From contig CAKPIG010000012.1 of assembly GCA_934162255.1 (NCBI GenBank), forward strand, positions 1 to 27,488: a stretch of 27,488 bases of DNA, in the 5' to 3' direction. Positions 15,863-24,229 of this stretch are shown one piece after another; position 1 is the first letter of the stretch; every line of letters begins with the position of its first letter. Both the position numbers and the translations under genes were made by a program. The notes beneath the pieces are model-generated. The model was not told the DNA's origin and made no database searches. It saw nothing but the letters and a program-made list of their open reading frames with translations. The stretch comes from an uncultured Clostridia bacterium (lineage in GTDB: Bacteria > Bacillota > Clostridia > TANB77 > CAG-508).

Positions 15863-15886
15863 TAGTACAGCTGAATCAAGTAGTAC
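15863..15886. promoter_or_regulatory. Candidate direct-repeat operator upstream of agrA
   Basis: TAGTAC occurs at 15863-15868 and again at 15881-15886, 18 bp apart, just upstream of the agrA -35 box and in the divergent gap toward pdaA. Paired repeats are how LytTR proteins bind, but the usual period is nearer 21-22 bp and the match to known AgrA boxes is weak. This is a low-confidence guess. Confidence 0.25.
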
Positions 15887-15993
15887 GAACGGATAGAGGA
15901 CTTTTGATGGCTGATATAAATGGATAAATATGTAAACTAAGGTAATAAAATTTAATTCTGTACATAAAATTAAACATAGAAAGAAGGTTATGT

Positions 15994-16779
15994 ATGAAAA
16001 AAGTAATTTTATCAATAAGTATAGTTTCGATTTTTATTGTATGTGTAATTATGGCAAATATTAATTCAACAGTATTAACAAGTGCAACTATGAACAATAA
16101 AACAATAAGTTGGGGGATAAAAAGAGACAATGCTCATAAACAGCCAGATGTTGGTGTTAAAAACAAAGAAATGCTAGAAAATAATAATGGGATATGCTTA
16201 GGCAATGATATAGATAATAAAATATATTTAACATTTGATTCTGGATATGAAGCTGGATATACAGACCAAATATTAGATATTTTAAAAGAAAATGATGTTA
16301 AAGCAACTTTTTTTATAACATCACATTATTTAAACACTGCTTCTGAAAAAGTAGAAAGAATGATACAAGATGGCCACATAATAGGAAATCATACAGTAAA
16401 TCATAAAAGTTTACCAAGTATTAGTGATGAAGAAATTGAAAAAGAGATAATGATACTTCATCATGTTATGTATGAAAAATACGAATATGAAATGAAATAT
16501 ATAAGACCTCCAAAAGGAGAATTTAATGAAAGAACCCTAAAAAAATGTGCGTCATTAGGATATAAAACTGTAATGTGGAGTTTTGCGTATTGTGATTGGG
16601 ATGAGAAAAAACAGCCAAGTATAAATGAAGCAACAAAAATCATTGAAAATAATTTTCATTCTGGAGAGATAATGTTATTACATTCTAATTCAAAAACAAA
16701 TAGTGAAGTTTTAGATACGATTATCAAAAAAGCTAAAAGTGATGGATATGAATTTAAAAGTTTAGATGAATTGGGGTGA
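15994..16779 (+). CDS. pdaA: Delta-lactam-biosynthetic de-N-acetylase PdaA
   Basis: PdaA removes the N-acetyl group from muramic acid so that muramic delta-lactam of the spore cortex can form. The 261-aa protein has an N-terminal signal or anchor (1-25), the PdaA lead-in WGIKRDNAHKQP (40-51), LTFDSGYEAGYT (79-90, catalytic Asp82), the metal-binding HTVNH (133-137), RPPKGEFN, and a WSFAYCDW block. These match PdaA better than generic NodB-type deacetylases. AGAAGG lies before the ATG. It heads a tight + strand run with yqfC 4 nt downstream, linking it to sporulation. Confidence 0.9.
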   Translation: MKKVILSISIVSIFIVCVIMANINSTVLTSATMNNKTISWGIKRDNAHKQPDVGVKNKEMLENNNGICLGNDIDNKIYLTFDSGYEAGYTDQILDILKENDVKATFFITSHYLNTASEKVERMIQDGHIIGNHTVNHKSLPSISDEEIEKEIMILHHVMYEKYEYEMKYIRPPKGEFNERTLKKCASLGYKTVMWSFAYCDWDEKKQPSINEATKIIENNFHSGEIMLLHSNSKTNSEVLDTIIKKAKSDGYEFKSLDELG

Positions 16780-16783
16780 TCAA

Positions 16784-17068
16784 ATGAAAAAGAAAAATAA
16801 AATTGATAAAATACTAGAATTGCCAAAAGAGATATATTCAAATACTCCGAAATTAACAATAACAGGATTTAATGAAATAATAATTGAAAACTACAAAGGA
16901 ATTGTAGAATATGAAGAATTTTTTACTAGTATAAGCACATATATAGGAATTGTAAATATCAATGGATACAATCTGAACTTAGAAAAAATGACAAATGATG
17001 ACATAAAAATAACAGGAAAAATAGAAGACATTGAGCTGGAAAGAATAGAAGATAACACGGAGGTATAG
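16784..17068 (+). CDS. yqfC: Sporulation protein YqfC (YabP/YqfC family)
   Basis: This 94-aa protein shows the family pattern: LPKEIYSNTPKLTITGFNEI, then IENYKGIVEYEE, and a C-terminal DDIKITGKIEDIELER. YqfC and YqfD are usually adjacent and expressed in the mother cell under sigma-E in Bacillus; their exact role is unclear. The ATG at 16784 follows GGGGTGA and avoids the overlap that the in-frame ATG at 16766 would create with pdaA. yqfD starts at the next base after the stop, so the pair is translationally linked. Confidence 0.9.
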   Translation: MKKKNKIDKILELPKEIYSNTPKLTITGFNEIIIENYKGIVEYEEFFTSISTYIGIVNINGYNLNLEKMTNDDIKITGKIEDIELERIEDNTEV

Positions 17069-18181
17069 ATGTTAATTAAGTTATTAACAAAGTACATAGT
17101 TGGATATGTAAGAATATGTGTAGAAGGTTATTATATAGAAAGATTTATAAATATATGTACTACAAATAAAATTTTAATATGGAATTTGAAAAGGGAAAAT
17201 GGAGTTAAGTTATATTTAAATATAGGAATTAAAGATTTTTATGAGGCTATAAAAATTATAAAAAAATTGAAATGTAGGGTAAAAATCATAAAAAAAAGAG
17301 GAATTCCATTCCTATTACATAAATACAAAAAAAGAAAAATATTTTTTCTATCATTACTGATAATAATGATGATGTTATTTGTAAGTGCTAATTACGTATG
17401 GAACATAGAGATACAGATAGAAGATAATAAAAAACTGGAAAATATCGAACAAGAACTTAATAATGCTGGGTTAAATATAGGAATGAAAAAAAGAAATGTA
17501 AAAATAGAGGAAATAGTAAATAAAGTAAGATTAGATAGAAAAGATATATCTTGGATTGGAATTAAACTAAATGGAACAAATGCTATTGTAAAAATAGTAA
17601 AAGCAAAACAAGCACCAGAATTGATAGATAATGATGAGTTTACAAATATAGTTGCAAGTAAAAGTGGGACAATAACTAAGATAATAGCACAGAATGGAAC
17701 TGCTATTGTAAAAGAAGGCGACAATGTAGAAAAAGGTCAAGTATTAATATCTGGAACAATGGAGGGAAAATATACGGGGATAAGAAATGTACATAGTTTA
17801 GGAGAAGTTGAGGCAATAGTAAAATATACTAAATCTGAAAAACTTTATTATAAAGAAGAACAAAATGTCAAAACAGGAAAAAAAGAAGAAAAATATCAGT
17901 TAAAAATAAATAAAATTCAAATAAATTTTTATAAAACCCTTTCAAAATTTAAAATTTATGATACAATAGAAGAAAATAAAAAGTTAAAAGTATTTTCTAA
18001 CTTATACTTACCAATTTCCGTAACTAAAATAACGAATTATGAGTTGGAAGAAAATTCAAAAAATATAACTAGAGAAGACCTAACTCAAAAGGGAACACAG
18101 AAATTGAAAGAAGGACTAGAAAAAGAAATTGGAAAAGATAAAAATATACTTCGGAACATCAGTAGACGTACAAGAAAATGA
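17069..18181 (+). CDS. yqfD: Sporulation protein YqfD, C-terminus displaced by a frameshift
   Basis: As read, the product is 370 aa. It has the YqfD layout: an N-terminal cytosolic domain (1-85), a membrane helix (about 91-108), and an extracytoplasmic region with KAKQAPELID and a biotinyl/lipoyl-like GTAIVKEGDNVEKGQVLISG block. The last residues (after GKDKN) turn into basic sequence and stop at 18179-18181. The expected YqfD C-terminus is present one frame over, starting at the A5 run 18140-18144 and ending at 18260. Removing one A restores a 396-aa protein, matching the family length of about 400. Whether this is a mutation, an assembly error or slippage cannot be told here. YqfD acts with YqfC in sporulation. 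Confidence 0.85.
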   Translation: MLIKLLTKYIVGYVRICVEGYYIERFINICTTNKILIWNLKRENGVKLYLNIGIKDFYEAIKIIKKLKCRVKIIKKRGIPFLLHKYKKRKIFFLSLLIIMMMLFVSANYVWNIEIQIEDNKKLENIEQELNNAGLNIGMKKRNVKIEEIVNKVRLDRKDISWIGIKLNGTNAIVKIVKAKQAPELIDNDEFTNIVASKSGTITKIIAQNGTAIVKEGDNVEKGQVLISGTMEGKYTGIRNVHSLGEVEAIVKYTKSEKLYYKEEQNVKTGKKEEKYQLKINKIQINFYKTLSKFKIYDTIEENKKLKVFSNLYLPISVTKITNYELEENSKNITREDLTQKGTQKLKEGLEKEIGKDKNILRNISRRTRK

Positions 18182-18260
18182 AGAATATTTAGAAGTGTAT
18201 ATGACATATGAAGTAGTTGAAAATATTGGAATGCAGGAAAAAATAAATGAAACACAATAA
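18140..18260 (+). other. yqfD: Out-of-frame remainder of yqfD
   Basis: In the +1 frame relative to yqfD this stretch reads KIYFGTSVDVQENEEY and ends MTYEVVENIGMQEKINETQ before TAA at 18258-18260. This is the conserved YqfD tail (T-YEV-ENIG-QEKI). It lacks its own start codon with a ribosome site, so it is only made by frameshifting or not at all. Confidence 0.85.
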
Positions 18261-18293
18261 ACCTGCCTACCAAAGCTTGGAAAGGGAAAAACA

Positions 18294-19514
18294 ATGGAAG
18301 AAAGAAGTTTAAGAGTAGTAGGAACAGATAAAACATTTTTTAATAAAATATCAAAAACATTAAGCAAAATATTGATACCAACACAAATTGGAATCAATGG
18401 TATGCGTATAAGTATGAAAAGAAATGCATTAATAAAAGCATATGAACAATTAGAAGATGAAGAAGAAACAAATAAGAAAGAAAATGCTGAGAAAAAATAT
18501 GAAGATGCATATACTGCATATCTTGAAGCATTAGATAAATATGTATTAGATACAATATATAAAAAGGTAAAAAATGAAACAGCTTCAAAATTAGAAAGTA
18601 TGGCATTATCTCAATATTATGGAATAGTTCAATTAAAACAAAGTGAATATACAGAATATAAATACAGAAAACAAAAATATCTATTAGAACTAGATAAAGA
18701 AACAGTGATGAATACAGCCAAAGAAAAAGTAATTGAGAAATACCAAAGATTTTATGTATCAAAACAAGATACATTATATAAAGGACTATTAAAAAATTAT
18801 TCAATAAAATTAGCTGATAATACAAATATATATGATTCATCAAAAGAGTGGATATATATAAAAATATTTGATACATTAGAAGATTACTTGAAAAATATAT
18901 TACCACTAAAACTAAAAGATAAAAATCTTGAAAAAATAGCAAAAGAATATGAAAAATACGAAAAATTTACTGTAGGTAAATTAGATGCAAGAGACAATAT
19001 CGAAAAAAATATGATATTATTAGGAATTAGTAGAAACTTATTTACACATAGTTTGCCACTAGTAGTTGCAGAACAATGTTATATGAAACTTCTAAAAGAT
19101 GCAAGATGTTTAGTTCAAGATACAAAAATCGCAGCCAAAAGAGAAAAAGCATTTAACATGTTACTAACTTTAATAGAAGACTATAACATAAAACTATTAT
19201 CAACAAAAGTATATTGGGAAAATCAAAAGGATAGAGAAGAGTTTAAAAGCTTTTATGACAAATATAAGATAATTGAAAAATTGAAGGAAACAGACTTTAT
19301 AGAATATGTAAAACAAAAAGAAATATTGTTCATTAGAGAAGATATTGTAAAATCAGAAAAAGAGAAAACAGATTATACAAAATTAATAAAATATTACAAG
19401 AGAAAACTAGTTGATTATGGAGTTATGAGAGAAATCAAACAAGTAAAAACACTAGAAGAAAATTTCAAAAGAACAAAATGTGAGATAGGAATAAAAGAAA
19501 TGATAAATATATAA
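18294..19514 (+). CDS. Unrecognised 406-aa soluble charged protein in the yqf-ybeY run
   Basis: I do not recognise this family. The protein is rich in Lys and Glu and predicted mostly helical, with a likely coiled-coil segment around 45-75 and others near 195-220 and 325-365. There is no signal peptide and no clear long membrane span; residues 20-36 are mildly hydrophobic. No nucleotide-binding or metal motif is seen. The ATG at 18294 follows AAAGGGA. It occupies the place where phoH usually lies between yqfD and ybeY in related genomes; it shows no Walker A motif, so it is not PhoH. The ybeY ATG follows its stop by 11 nt. Context suggests a role linked to sporulation or RNA metabolism, but that is only association. 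Confidence 0.75.
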   Translation: MEERSLRVVGTDKTFFNKISKTLSKILIPTQIGINGMRISMKRNALIKAYEQLEDEEETNKKENAEKKYEDAYTAYLEALDKYVLDTIYKKVKNETASKLESMALSQYYGIVQLKQSEYTEYKYRKQKYLLELDKETVMNTAKEKVIEKYQRFYVSKQDTLYKGLLKNYSIKLADNTNIYDSSKEWIYIKIFDTLEDYLKNILPLKLKDKNLEKIAKEYEKYEKFTVGKLDARDNIEKNMILLGISRNLFTHSLPLVVAEQCYMKLLKDARCLVQDTKIAAKREKAFNMLLTLIEDYNIKLLSTKVYWENQKDREEFKSFYDKYKIIEKLKETDFIEYVKQKEILFIREDIVKSEKEKTDYTKLIKYYKRKLVDYGVMREIKQVKTLEENFKRTKCEIGIKEMINI

Positions 19515-19525
19515 AGAGGAAGCAA

Positions 19526-20017
19526 ATGTACGAATTAGAATATTTAGATATAAAAGAAAATGAAAAATATGAAGAAATAATAAAAAGAGTCTTAAAACAA
19601 TGCTTTAAAGAAGAAGGACTAGAAAACTCAAAACTATATATAAGTGTAACACTAACAAATCCAGAAAATATACATAAAATAAACAAAAAATACAGAAATG
19701 TGGATAGAGCAACAGATGTACTATCATTTCCAATGTTTGAAAAAGAAGAAATTGAAAATAAAATAAAAAATAATGATTTTGAGCATGAGGATGTTCTTGG
19801 AGATATAGTAATTTCTATAGAAAAAGTTGAAGAACAAGCTAAAGAATATGGACATAGTTTTGAAAGAGAATTTGCATATATGCTAGTACATGGTTTTTAT
19901 CACTTAATGGGGTATGACCATATAGAAGAAGCTGATAAAATAATTATGAGACCAAAAGAAGAAAAAGTTTTAAATGACATTGGAATAAGAAGGGATGAAT
20001 TAAATGAAGAAAAATAA
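19526..20017 (+). CDS. ybeY: Endoribonuclease YbeY
   Basis: YbeY is a zinc-dependent single-strand endoribonuclease involved in 16S rRNA 3'-end maturation and ribosome quality control. The 163-aa product has the conserved NxxYRNVDRATDVLSFP-like block (56-69), the LGDIVIS segment, and the zinc motif HGFYHLMGYDH with His122, His126 and His132, then MRPKEEKVL at the end. AGAGGAAG precedes the ATG. Its 3' end overlaps the next gene by 14 nt, so the two are coupled. Confidence 0.95.
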   Translation: MYELEYLDIKENEKYEEIIKRVLKQCFKEEGLENSKLYISVTLTNPENIHKINKKYRNVDRATDVLSFPMFEKEEIENKIKNNDFEHEDVLGDIVISIEKVEEQAKEYGHSFEREFAYMLVHGFYHLMGYDHIEEADKIIMRPKEEKVLNDIGIRRDELNEEK

Positions 20018-21134
20018 ACATCTAATAATACTAGTAGTAATATTAATAATTCTTATAATCATTGCTGGAGGAATGCTTGGATTTAAAATTTTAAAAAATA
20101 AAAAAGGCAATAGTGGAGAAATTATAGATGCTTCAACAGGAGAGAAAAAAGAAGATGAAACTCTTGTTGTAACAAAAAAACAACCTAAAACATTTAGTGG
20201 AACAGATAGAGCTATTGCAGTTATGATAGACAACCATTCAGGTGCATGGCCACAAGCTAATTTGAATTTAGCAGATTTAGTATATGAAATTATTGTTGAA
20301 GGCGGAGAAACAAGACTTATGGCTGTTTTTAAAGGAAAAAACTTAGAAAAAATAGGCCCAGTTAGAAGCTCTAGACATTACTTTTTAGATTATGCATTAG
20401 AAAATAATGCAATATATGTTCATCATGGATGGAGCCCACAAGCACAAAGTGATATATCAACATTAGGAGTAAATAATATAAATGGTATACAAGAAAGTTC
20501 TTCTGATTTTTGGAGGGTAAAAGACAAATCTGCACCACATAATCTTTTCACAAGTACAGCAAGTATATTAAAAATAGCTGAAAGAAAAGGTTATAAAACA
20601 ACATCTGAACAGAAAAGTGTATTAAATTATGTAGTAGATGAAGTTGATTTAGAAAGTAAATATGCTGAAAAGACTTCTAGTGAAGAAACTTCTACAGAAG
20701 GACAAACATCAACAAATAGCAATGTATTAGATGCTCAAAATGTTACAATTCCACATTCAAATTTGCAAACTGTAAAATATGAATATAATGATGAGACAAA
20801 AACATATACAAGATATGCAAGAGGAAAACTACAAAAAGACTATATAACAGGAAATCCTGTAACAACTAAAAATATAATAATAACATTTTGTGATAATTAT
20901 ACATTACAAGATTCAGAGGGCAAGGGTAGACAAGGACTAAATAATATAGGAACTTTTGATGGATATTATATTACAGATGGAAAAGCAATTAAGATAAAAT
21001 GTAAGAAATCATCAAGAAATGTACAAACAGAATATAAAGATTTAAAAGGAAATACAATAGAAGTTAATGATGGAAATACATTTATAAATATTTGTCCAAC
21101 AAATGCAAATGTAAAAATTGAAGGGAATGCATAA
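20004..21134 (+). CDS. DUF3048-family (YerB-like) membrane-anchored protein
   Basis: This 376-aa protein has an N-terminal membrane helix (6-28) and an extracytoplasmic part with both DUF3048 portions: IAVMIDNHSGAWPQANL to KIGPVRSSRHYF and on to about 205, and a C-terminal part from about 250 with NIIITFCDNY. A Ser/Thr/Glu-rich linker (about 222-240) separates them. There is no lipobox Cys, so it is anchored by its helix rather than lipid, unlike Bacillus YerB. The function of the family is not established. AAGGGATG precedes the ATG inside ybeY. A terminator follows the stop. Confidence 0.85.
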   Translation: MKKNKHLIILVVILIILIIIAGGMLGFKILKNKKGNSGEIIDASTGEKKEDETLVVTKKQPKTFSGTDRAIAVMIDNHSGAWPQANLNLADLVYEIIVEGGETRLMAVFKGKNLEKIGPVRSSRHYFLDYALENNAIYVHHGWSPQAQSDISTLGVNNINGIQESSSDFWRVKDKSAPHNLFTSTASILKIAERKGYKTTSEQKSVLNYVVDEVDLESKYAEKTSSEETSTEGQTSTNSNVLDAQNVTIPHSNLQTVKYEYNDETKTYTRYARGKLQKDYITGNPVTTKNIIITFCDNYTLQDSEGKGRQGLNNIGTFDGYYITDGKAIKIKCKKSSRNVQTEYKDLKGNTIEVNDGNTFINICPTNANVKIEGNA

Positions 21135-21155
21135 AAAATGCATTCTTCTTTTTAT
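21125..21155 (+). terminator. Rho-independent terminator after the DUF3048 gene
   Basis: GAATGCA (21125-21131) pairs with TGCATTC (21139-21145) across a TAAAAAA loop, followed by a T-rich tail to 21155. The 5' arm overlaps the last codons and abuts the stop codon. It closes the pdaA-to-DUF3048 unit just before ldh. Confidence 0.75.
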
Positions 21156-21188
21156 TTTGGGTAAAAATATTAAAAAGGAGGAATGCAA

Positions 21189-22139
21189 ATGCAAGGTAAA
21201 AAAAAGGTAGTTCTTGTGGGAACTGGTTTTGTTGGAATGAGTATGGCATATGCTTTATTAAATCAAGGAACTATAGATGAATTAATTTTAATTGATGTAG
21301 ATAAAGAAAAAGCGAAAGGTGAAGAAATGGATTTGATGCATGGAATGCCATATGCACCACATAAAATGTATATTAAAGCAGGAGAATATGATGATTGTAA
21401 AGATGCGAATATAGTTGTGATAACAGCGGGGATACCACAAAAACCAGGTCAGTCAAGATTAGAGTTAGCAAAGACAAATGCAAAAATAATGAAAGAAATA
21501 ACACAAAATGTAATGAAAAGTGGATTTGATGGAATAGTTATTGTTGCAAGTAATCCTGTTGATATAATGACAGATATTGTTTCAGAAGAATCTAAAATGC
21601 CTAAGAGTAAAATAATTGGCTCAGGTACAGTATTAGACACAGCTAGACTTAGATATTTAATTGCTGAATATTTGCAAGTTTCAAGTAAAAATGTGCATGC
21701 ATATATTTTAGGAGAACATGGAGATAGTTCTTTAGTTCCATGGGATTACTGTTATGTTGGCTGCGAGAATGTAAAAGATATTATGAAAGACAAAGGATAT
21801 TCTATAGAAGATTTGAATAAAATTCATGATGGAGTATGGAAAGCAGCATATGAAATAATTGATAAGAAAAAAGCTACTTATTATGGTATCGGAATGGCAC
21901 TGGCTAGACTAGTAAAAGCTGTAACTGATGATGAAAATGCAATATTGACAGTTTCAGCATATTTGAAAAATGAATATATGCAAAATAATATTTATATTGG
22001 AGTTCCAGCAATAATAAATAAAGATGGAGTTAAAGATTTGTTGAAATTAAAATTAAATCCAGCAGATCAAGAAAAATTTAATAAGAGTTGTAACATAATA
22101 AAAGAGAATTTGGAAGAAATAAAAAGAACACTAGAATAA
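21189..22139 (+). CDS. ldh: L-lactate dehydrogenase
   Basis: This enzyme interconverts pyruvate and L-lactate with NADH, regenerating NAD+ in fermentation. The 316-aa product has the NAD-binding GTGFVGMSMAYAL (11-23), an acidic Asp after the second strand (LIDVD), the specificity loop AGIPQKPGQSR, whose Gln marks lactate rather than malate dehydrogenase, NPVDIMTD, and the active-site GEHGDSSLVPWD. The second ATG (21189) is preferred because it lies 7 nt past GGAGG, whereas the ATG at 21183 lies only 1 nt past it. It follows a terminator with little room for a promoter, so some readthrough may feed it. Confidence 0.94.
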   Translation: MQGKKKVVLVGTGFVGMSMAYALLNQGTIDELILIDVDKEKAKGEEMDLMHGMPYAPHKMYIKAGEYDDCKDANIVVITAGIPQKPGQSRLELAKTNAKIMKEITQNVMKSGFDGIVIVASNPVDIMTDIVSEESKMPKSKIIGSGTVLDTARLRYLIAEYLQVSSKNVHAYILGEHGDSSLVPWDYCYVGCENVKDIMKDKGYSIEDLNKIHDGVWKAAYEIIDKKKATYYGIGMALARLVKAVTDDENAILTVSAYLKNEYMQNNIYIGVPAIINKDGVKDLLKLKLNPADQEKFNKSCNIIKENLEEIKRTLE

Positions 22140-22152
22140 ACTAGTGTTTTTT
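22127..22152. terminator. Terminator shared by ldh and aspS
   Basis: AACACTAG (22127-22134) pairs with CTAGTGTT (22141-22148) across a 6-nt loop, followed by a T run to 22152. The stem includes the ldh stop region, and the aspS stop on the minus strand lies just past it. It is strongest for ldh. Confidence 0.8.
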
Positions 22153-22153
22153 A

Positions 22154-23899
22154 TTATTGCTTGATTTGAATATGAACATCTCTTAATTGGTCATGAGTAA
22201 CATTACCAGGAGCTCCCATCATTAAATCTTGAGCTTTACTGTTTAGAGGGAATGCTATGACATCTCTTATAGTATCACAACCTGCAATAAGCATAATCAT
22301 TCTATCTATACCAGGTGCAATTCCAGCATGTGGTGGAGCACCAAATTGAAATGCATTAAATAATGCACCAAACTTTTCTTCAACATGTTCTTTTGAATAA
22401 CCAGCAAGTTCAAATGCCTTTAACATAATGTTTATATCATGGTTTCTAACAGCACCTGAAGAAAGTTCAACACCATTACAAACTATGTCATATTGATAAG
22501 CTAAAATATCTAAAGGATTTTTTGCTTTTAAAGCTTCCAATCCACCTTGTGGCATAGAAAATGGGTTGTGACTAAATGCAATTTGACCTCTTTCATCAAG
22601 TTCAAACATAGGAAAGTCAACTATCCAACAAAAACTAAAGATGTTTTCATCTATAAGATTTAATCTATTTCCAAGTTCTGTACGAATTTGACCTGCAAAT
22701 TCTGAAGCTCTTTTTTCATTATCTGCAATAAAGAAAATTGTATCTCCAATCTCTAGATTTGCTAAAGTTCTTAACTCTTCTTTCATATCATCAGGTATAA
22801 ATTTATCAATAGGTCCTTTATAAGATTTATCCTCTAAAACCTCTAAATATCCAAGTCCGCCCATTCCAATAGATGTAGCAAAATCAAGCATTTTTTCATG
22901 GAAACCTTTAGACATATCTGCATGAACTTTGATGGCTCTTACAGTTCTACCGACAAAAGGTTTAAAAGTACATCTTTGGAAAAAGTCTGTTACATCAATT
23001 ATTATTAAAGGATTTCTTAAATCTGGTTTATCTGAACCATATTTTAGCATAGCTTCTTTATAAGAAATTCTTGGAAAAGGATACTCAGAAATTTTCTTTG
23101 TTGAAAACTTCTTAAAAGTATTATAAACAACTGGCTCCATAACACTAAAAACATCTTCTTGAGAAGCATAAGACATTTCCATATCTAATTGATAGAATTC
23201 ACCTGGAGCTCTATCTGCTCTTGCATCTTCATCTCTAAAGCAAGGAGCAATTTGAAAATATTTATCTATACCAGAAACCATTAACAATTGTTTAAATTGT
23301 TGAGGGGCTTGAGGTAAAGCGTAGAATTTTCCTGGATGCAATCTACTTGGAACAAGATAATCCCTAGCTCCTTCAGGAGATGAACTTGTAAGAATAGGTG
23401 TTTGTACCTCTAAAAATCCTTGTTCAATCATTTGGCTTCTTAGATATTGAAGAATTTGTGCACGAAGTATTAAATTATTTTTCAATTTATCTCCTCTTAA
23501 ATCTAAAAATCTATATTGAAGTCTTAAATCTTCTCTAATTTCTTGATTTGAATTTACTTCAAAAGGAAGATTTTTAGTTCTTTTTCCTAAAACCTCGATT
23601 TTCTTAATAAATATTTCTACTAATCCAGTTTTTAATTTTTCATTAATAGTATCTTCACTTCTTTTTCTAACAGTACCTGTTACTGAAACTGATGATTCAA
23701 TTGGAATATGTGAAGCAAAATCAACTTCATCTTCTTTACCAGAAGTTACAACTTGAGTTATTCCATACATATCTCTAATGTCTAAGAAAACAACTCCACC
23801 ATGATTACGTATTGTTTGAACAAATCCTGCGATTTGAACTTCTTTTCCAACATCACCTAAACTAATTTCATTACATGTATGAGTTTTGTACTTTCTCAT
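22154..23899 (-). CDS. aspS: Aspartyl-tRNA synthetase, probably non-discriminating
   Basis: AspRS attaches aspartate to tRNA. The 581-aa bacterial-type enzyme has an N-terminal OB-fold anticodon domain, class II motifs (motif 2 around PCFRDEDARADR; motif 3 GIAPGIDRMIM near the end) and the bacterial GAD insertion (about 290-420). Residue 33 in RNHGG is His; His at the matching site (31) of the Pseudomonas enzyme is linked to charging tRNA(Asn) as well as tRNA(Asp), whereas discriminating enzymes often have Leu. The second diagnostic site is neither type. A T-box leader with a likely Asn specifier and divergent gatCAB support a non-discriminating role. The start at 23899 follows AGGAGG; an upstream ATG at 23935 lies in the leader terminator and is rejected. 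Confidence 0.95.
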   Translation of the reverse strand: MRKYKTHTCNEISLGDVGKEVQIAGFVQTIRNHGGVVFLDIRDMYGITQVVTSGKEDEVDFASHIPIESSVSVTGTVRKRSEDTINEKLKTGLVEIFIKKIEVLGKRTKNLPFEVNSNQEIREDLRLQYRFLDLRGDKLKNNLILRAQILQYLRSQMIEQGFLEVQTPILTSSSPEGARDYLVPSRLHPGKFYALPQAPQQFKQLLMVSGIDKYFQIAPCFRDEDARADRAPGEFYQLDMEMSYASQEDVFSVMEPVVYNTFKKFSTKKISEYPFPRISYKEAMLKYGSDKPDLRNPLIIIDVTDFFQRCTFKPFVGRTVRAIKVHADMSKGFHEKMLDFATSIGMGGLGYLEVLEDKSYKGPIDKFIPDDMKEELRTLANLEIGDTIFFIADNEKRASEFAGQIRTELGNRLNLIDENIFSFCWIVDFPMFELDERGQIAFSHNPFSMPQGGLEALKAKNPLDILAYQYDIVCNGVELSSGAVRNHDINIMLKAFELAGYSKEHVEEKFGALFNAFQFGAPPHAGIAPGIDRMIMLIAGCDTIRDVIAFPLNSKAQDLMMGAPGNVTHDQLRDVHIQIKQ

Positions 23900-23935
23900 A
23901 AAAAATTCCTCCTTATAAAAAATATTTATAGACAC

Positions 23936-24118
23936 AAAAAAAGTCCATGCCTATGCAGGGACGAAATAATAATCCGCGGTACCACCCAGCTTGAAAACAT
24001 AAAGTTTTCCTCTCTTTTAATTAATTAATGCTCCAAAGTGTTTCATATTTTAGTTTAACCTAAAAGGGCTCTCAGCCAATGACCCTTATTCTCTGATTAG
24101 TAAATTCTAAATACTTTG
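23936..24118 (-). promoter_or_regulatory. T-box riboswitch controlling aspS
   Basis: Read on the minus strand, stem I opens at CAAAGT (24113-24118), carries AGTA and a distal GGCTGAGAGCC region, and closes at ACTTTG (24034-24039). A GAAAAC/GTTTTC hairpin (stem III, about 23993-24009) follows, then the diagnostic T-box GGTGGTACCGCGG (within 23974-23987). The leader ends in a terminator: an 8-bp stem with one mismatch (GTCC-TGC with GCA-GGAC) and a T7 run (23936-23962). Uncharged tRNA pairing with the specifier and T-box favours antitermination. The triplet just before the closing strand of stem I is AAC (24040-24042), an Asn codon, followed by the usual purine. A GAA overlaps it at 24042-24044. 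Confidence 0.93.
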
Positions 24119-24153
24119 CTTTGTACGAACGCAAAATCATAAATTTATCTAAT

Positions 24154-24183
24154 ATTTTACAATATTATTAGCGTTTTTGTCAA
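24154..24183 (-). promoter_or_regulatory. Promoter for the T-box/aspS transcript
   Basis: On the minus strand a perfect TTGACA (24178-24183) and TAAAAT (24154-24159) are separated by 18 nt. Transcription would start near 24147, about 30 nt before stem I. Confidence 0.7.
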
Positions 24184-24200
24184 TAGATATTCAAAAATAC

Positions 24201-24229
24201 TTGTATTTTATGGAAAAACGGTATATAAT
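24201..24229 (+). promoter_or_regulatory. Promoter for gatCAB
   Basis: TTGTAT (24201-24206), 17 nt, then a perfect TATAAT (24224-24229). The -35 boxes of this and the divergent aspS promoter are only 17 bp apart. No T-box or other structured leader lies in the roughly 40-nt leader of gatC. Confidence 0.75.

Noticed and set aside
23900..23935. Upstream ATG extending aspS by 12 codons
   Set aside because: It lies against the T-run of the T-box terminator and lacks a ribosome site, whereas the ATG at 23899 has AGGAGG and the family N-terminus.
24039..24044. Reading the T-box specifier as ACA (Thr) or CAC (His)
   Set aside because: ACA would follow GAA directly but be followed by C rather than the usual purine, and neither amino acid fits aspS. 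AAC fits the spacing to the closing strand, the following A and the gene context, though a covariance alignment is needed.
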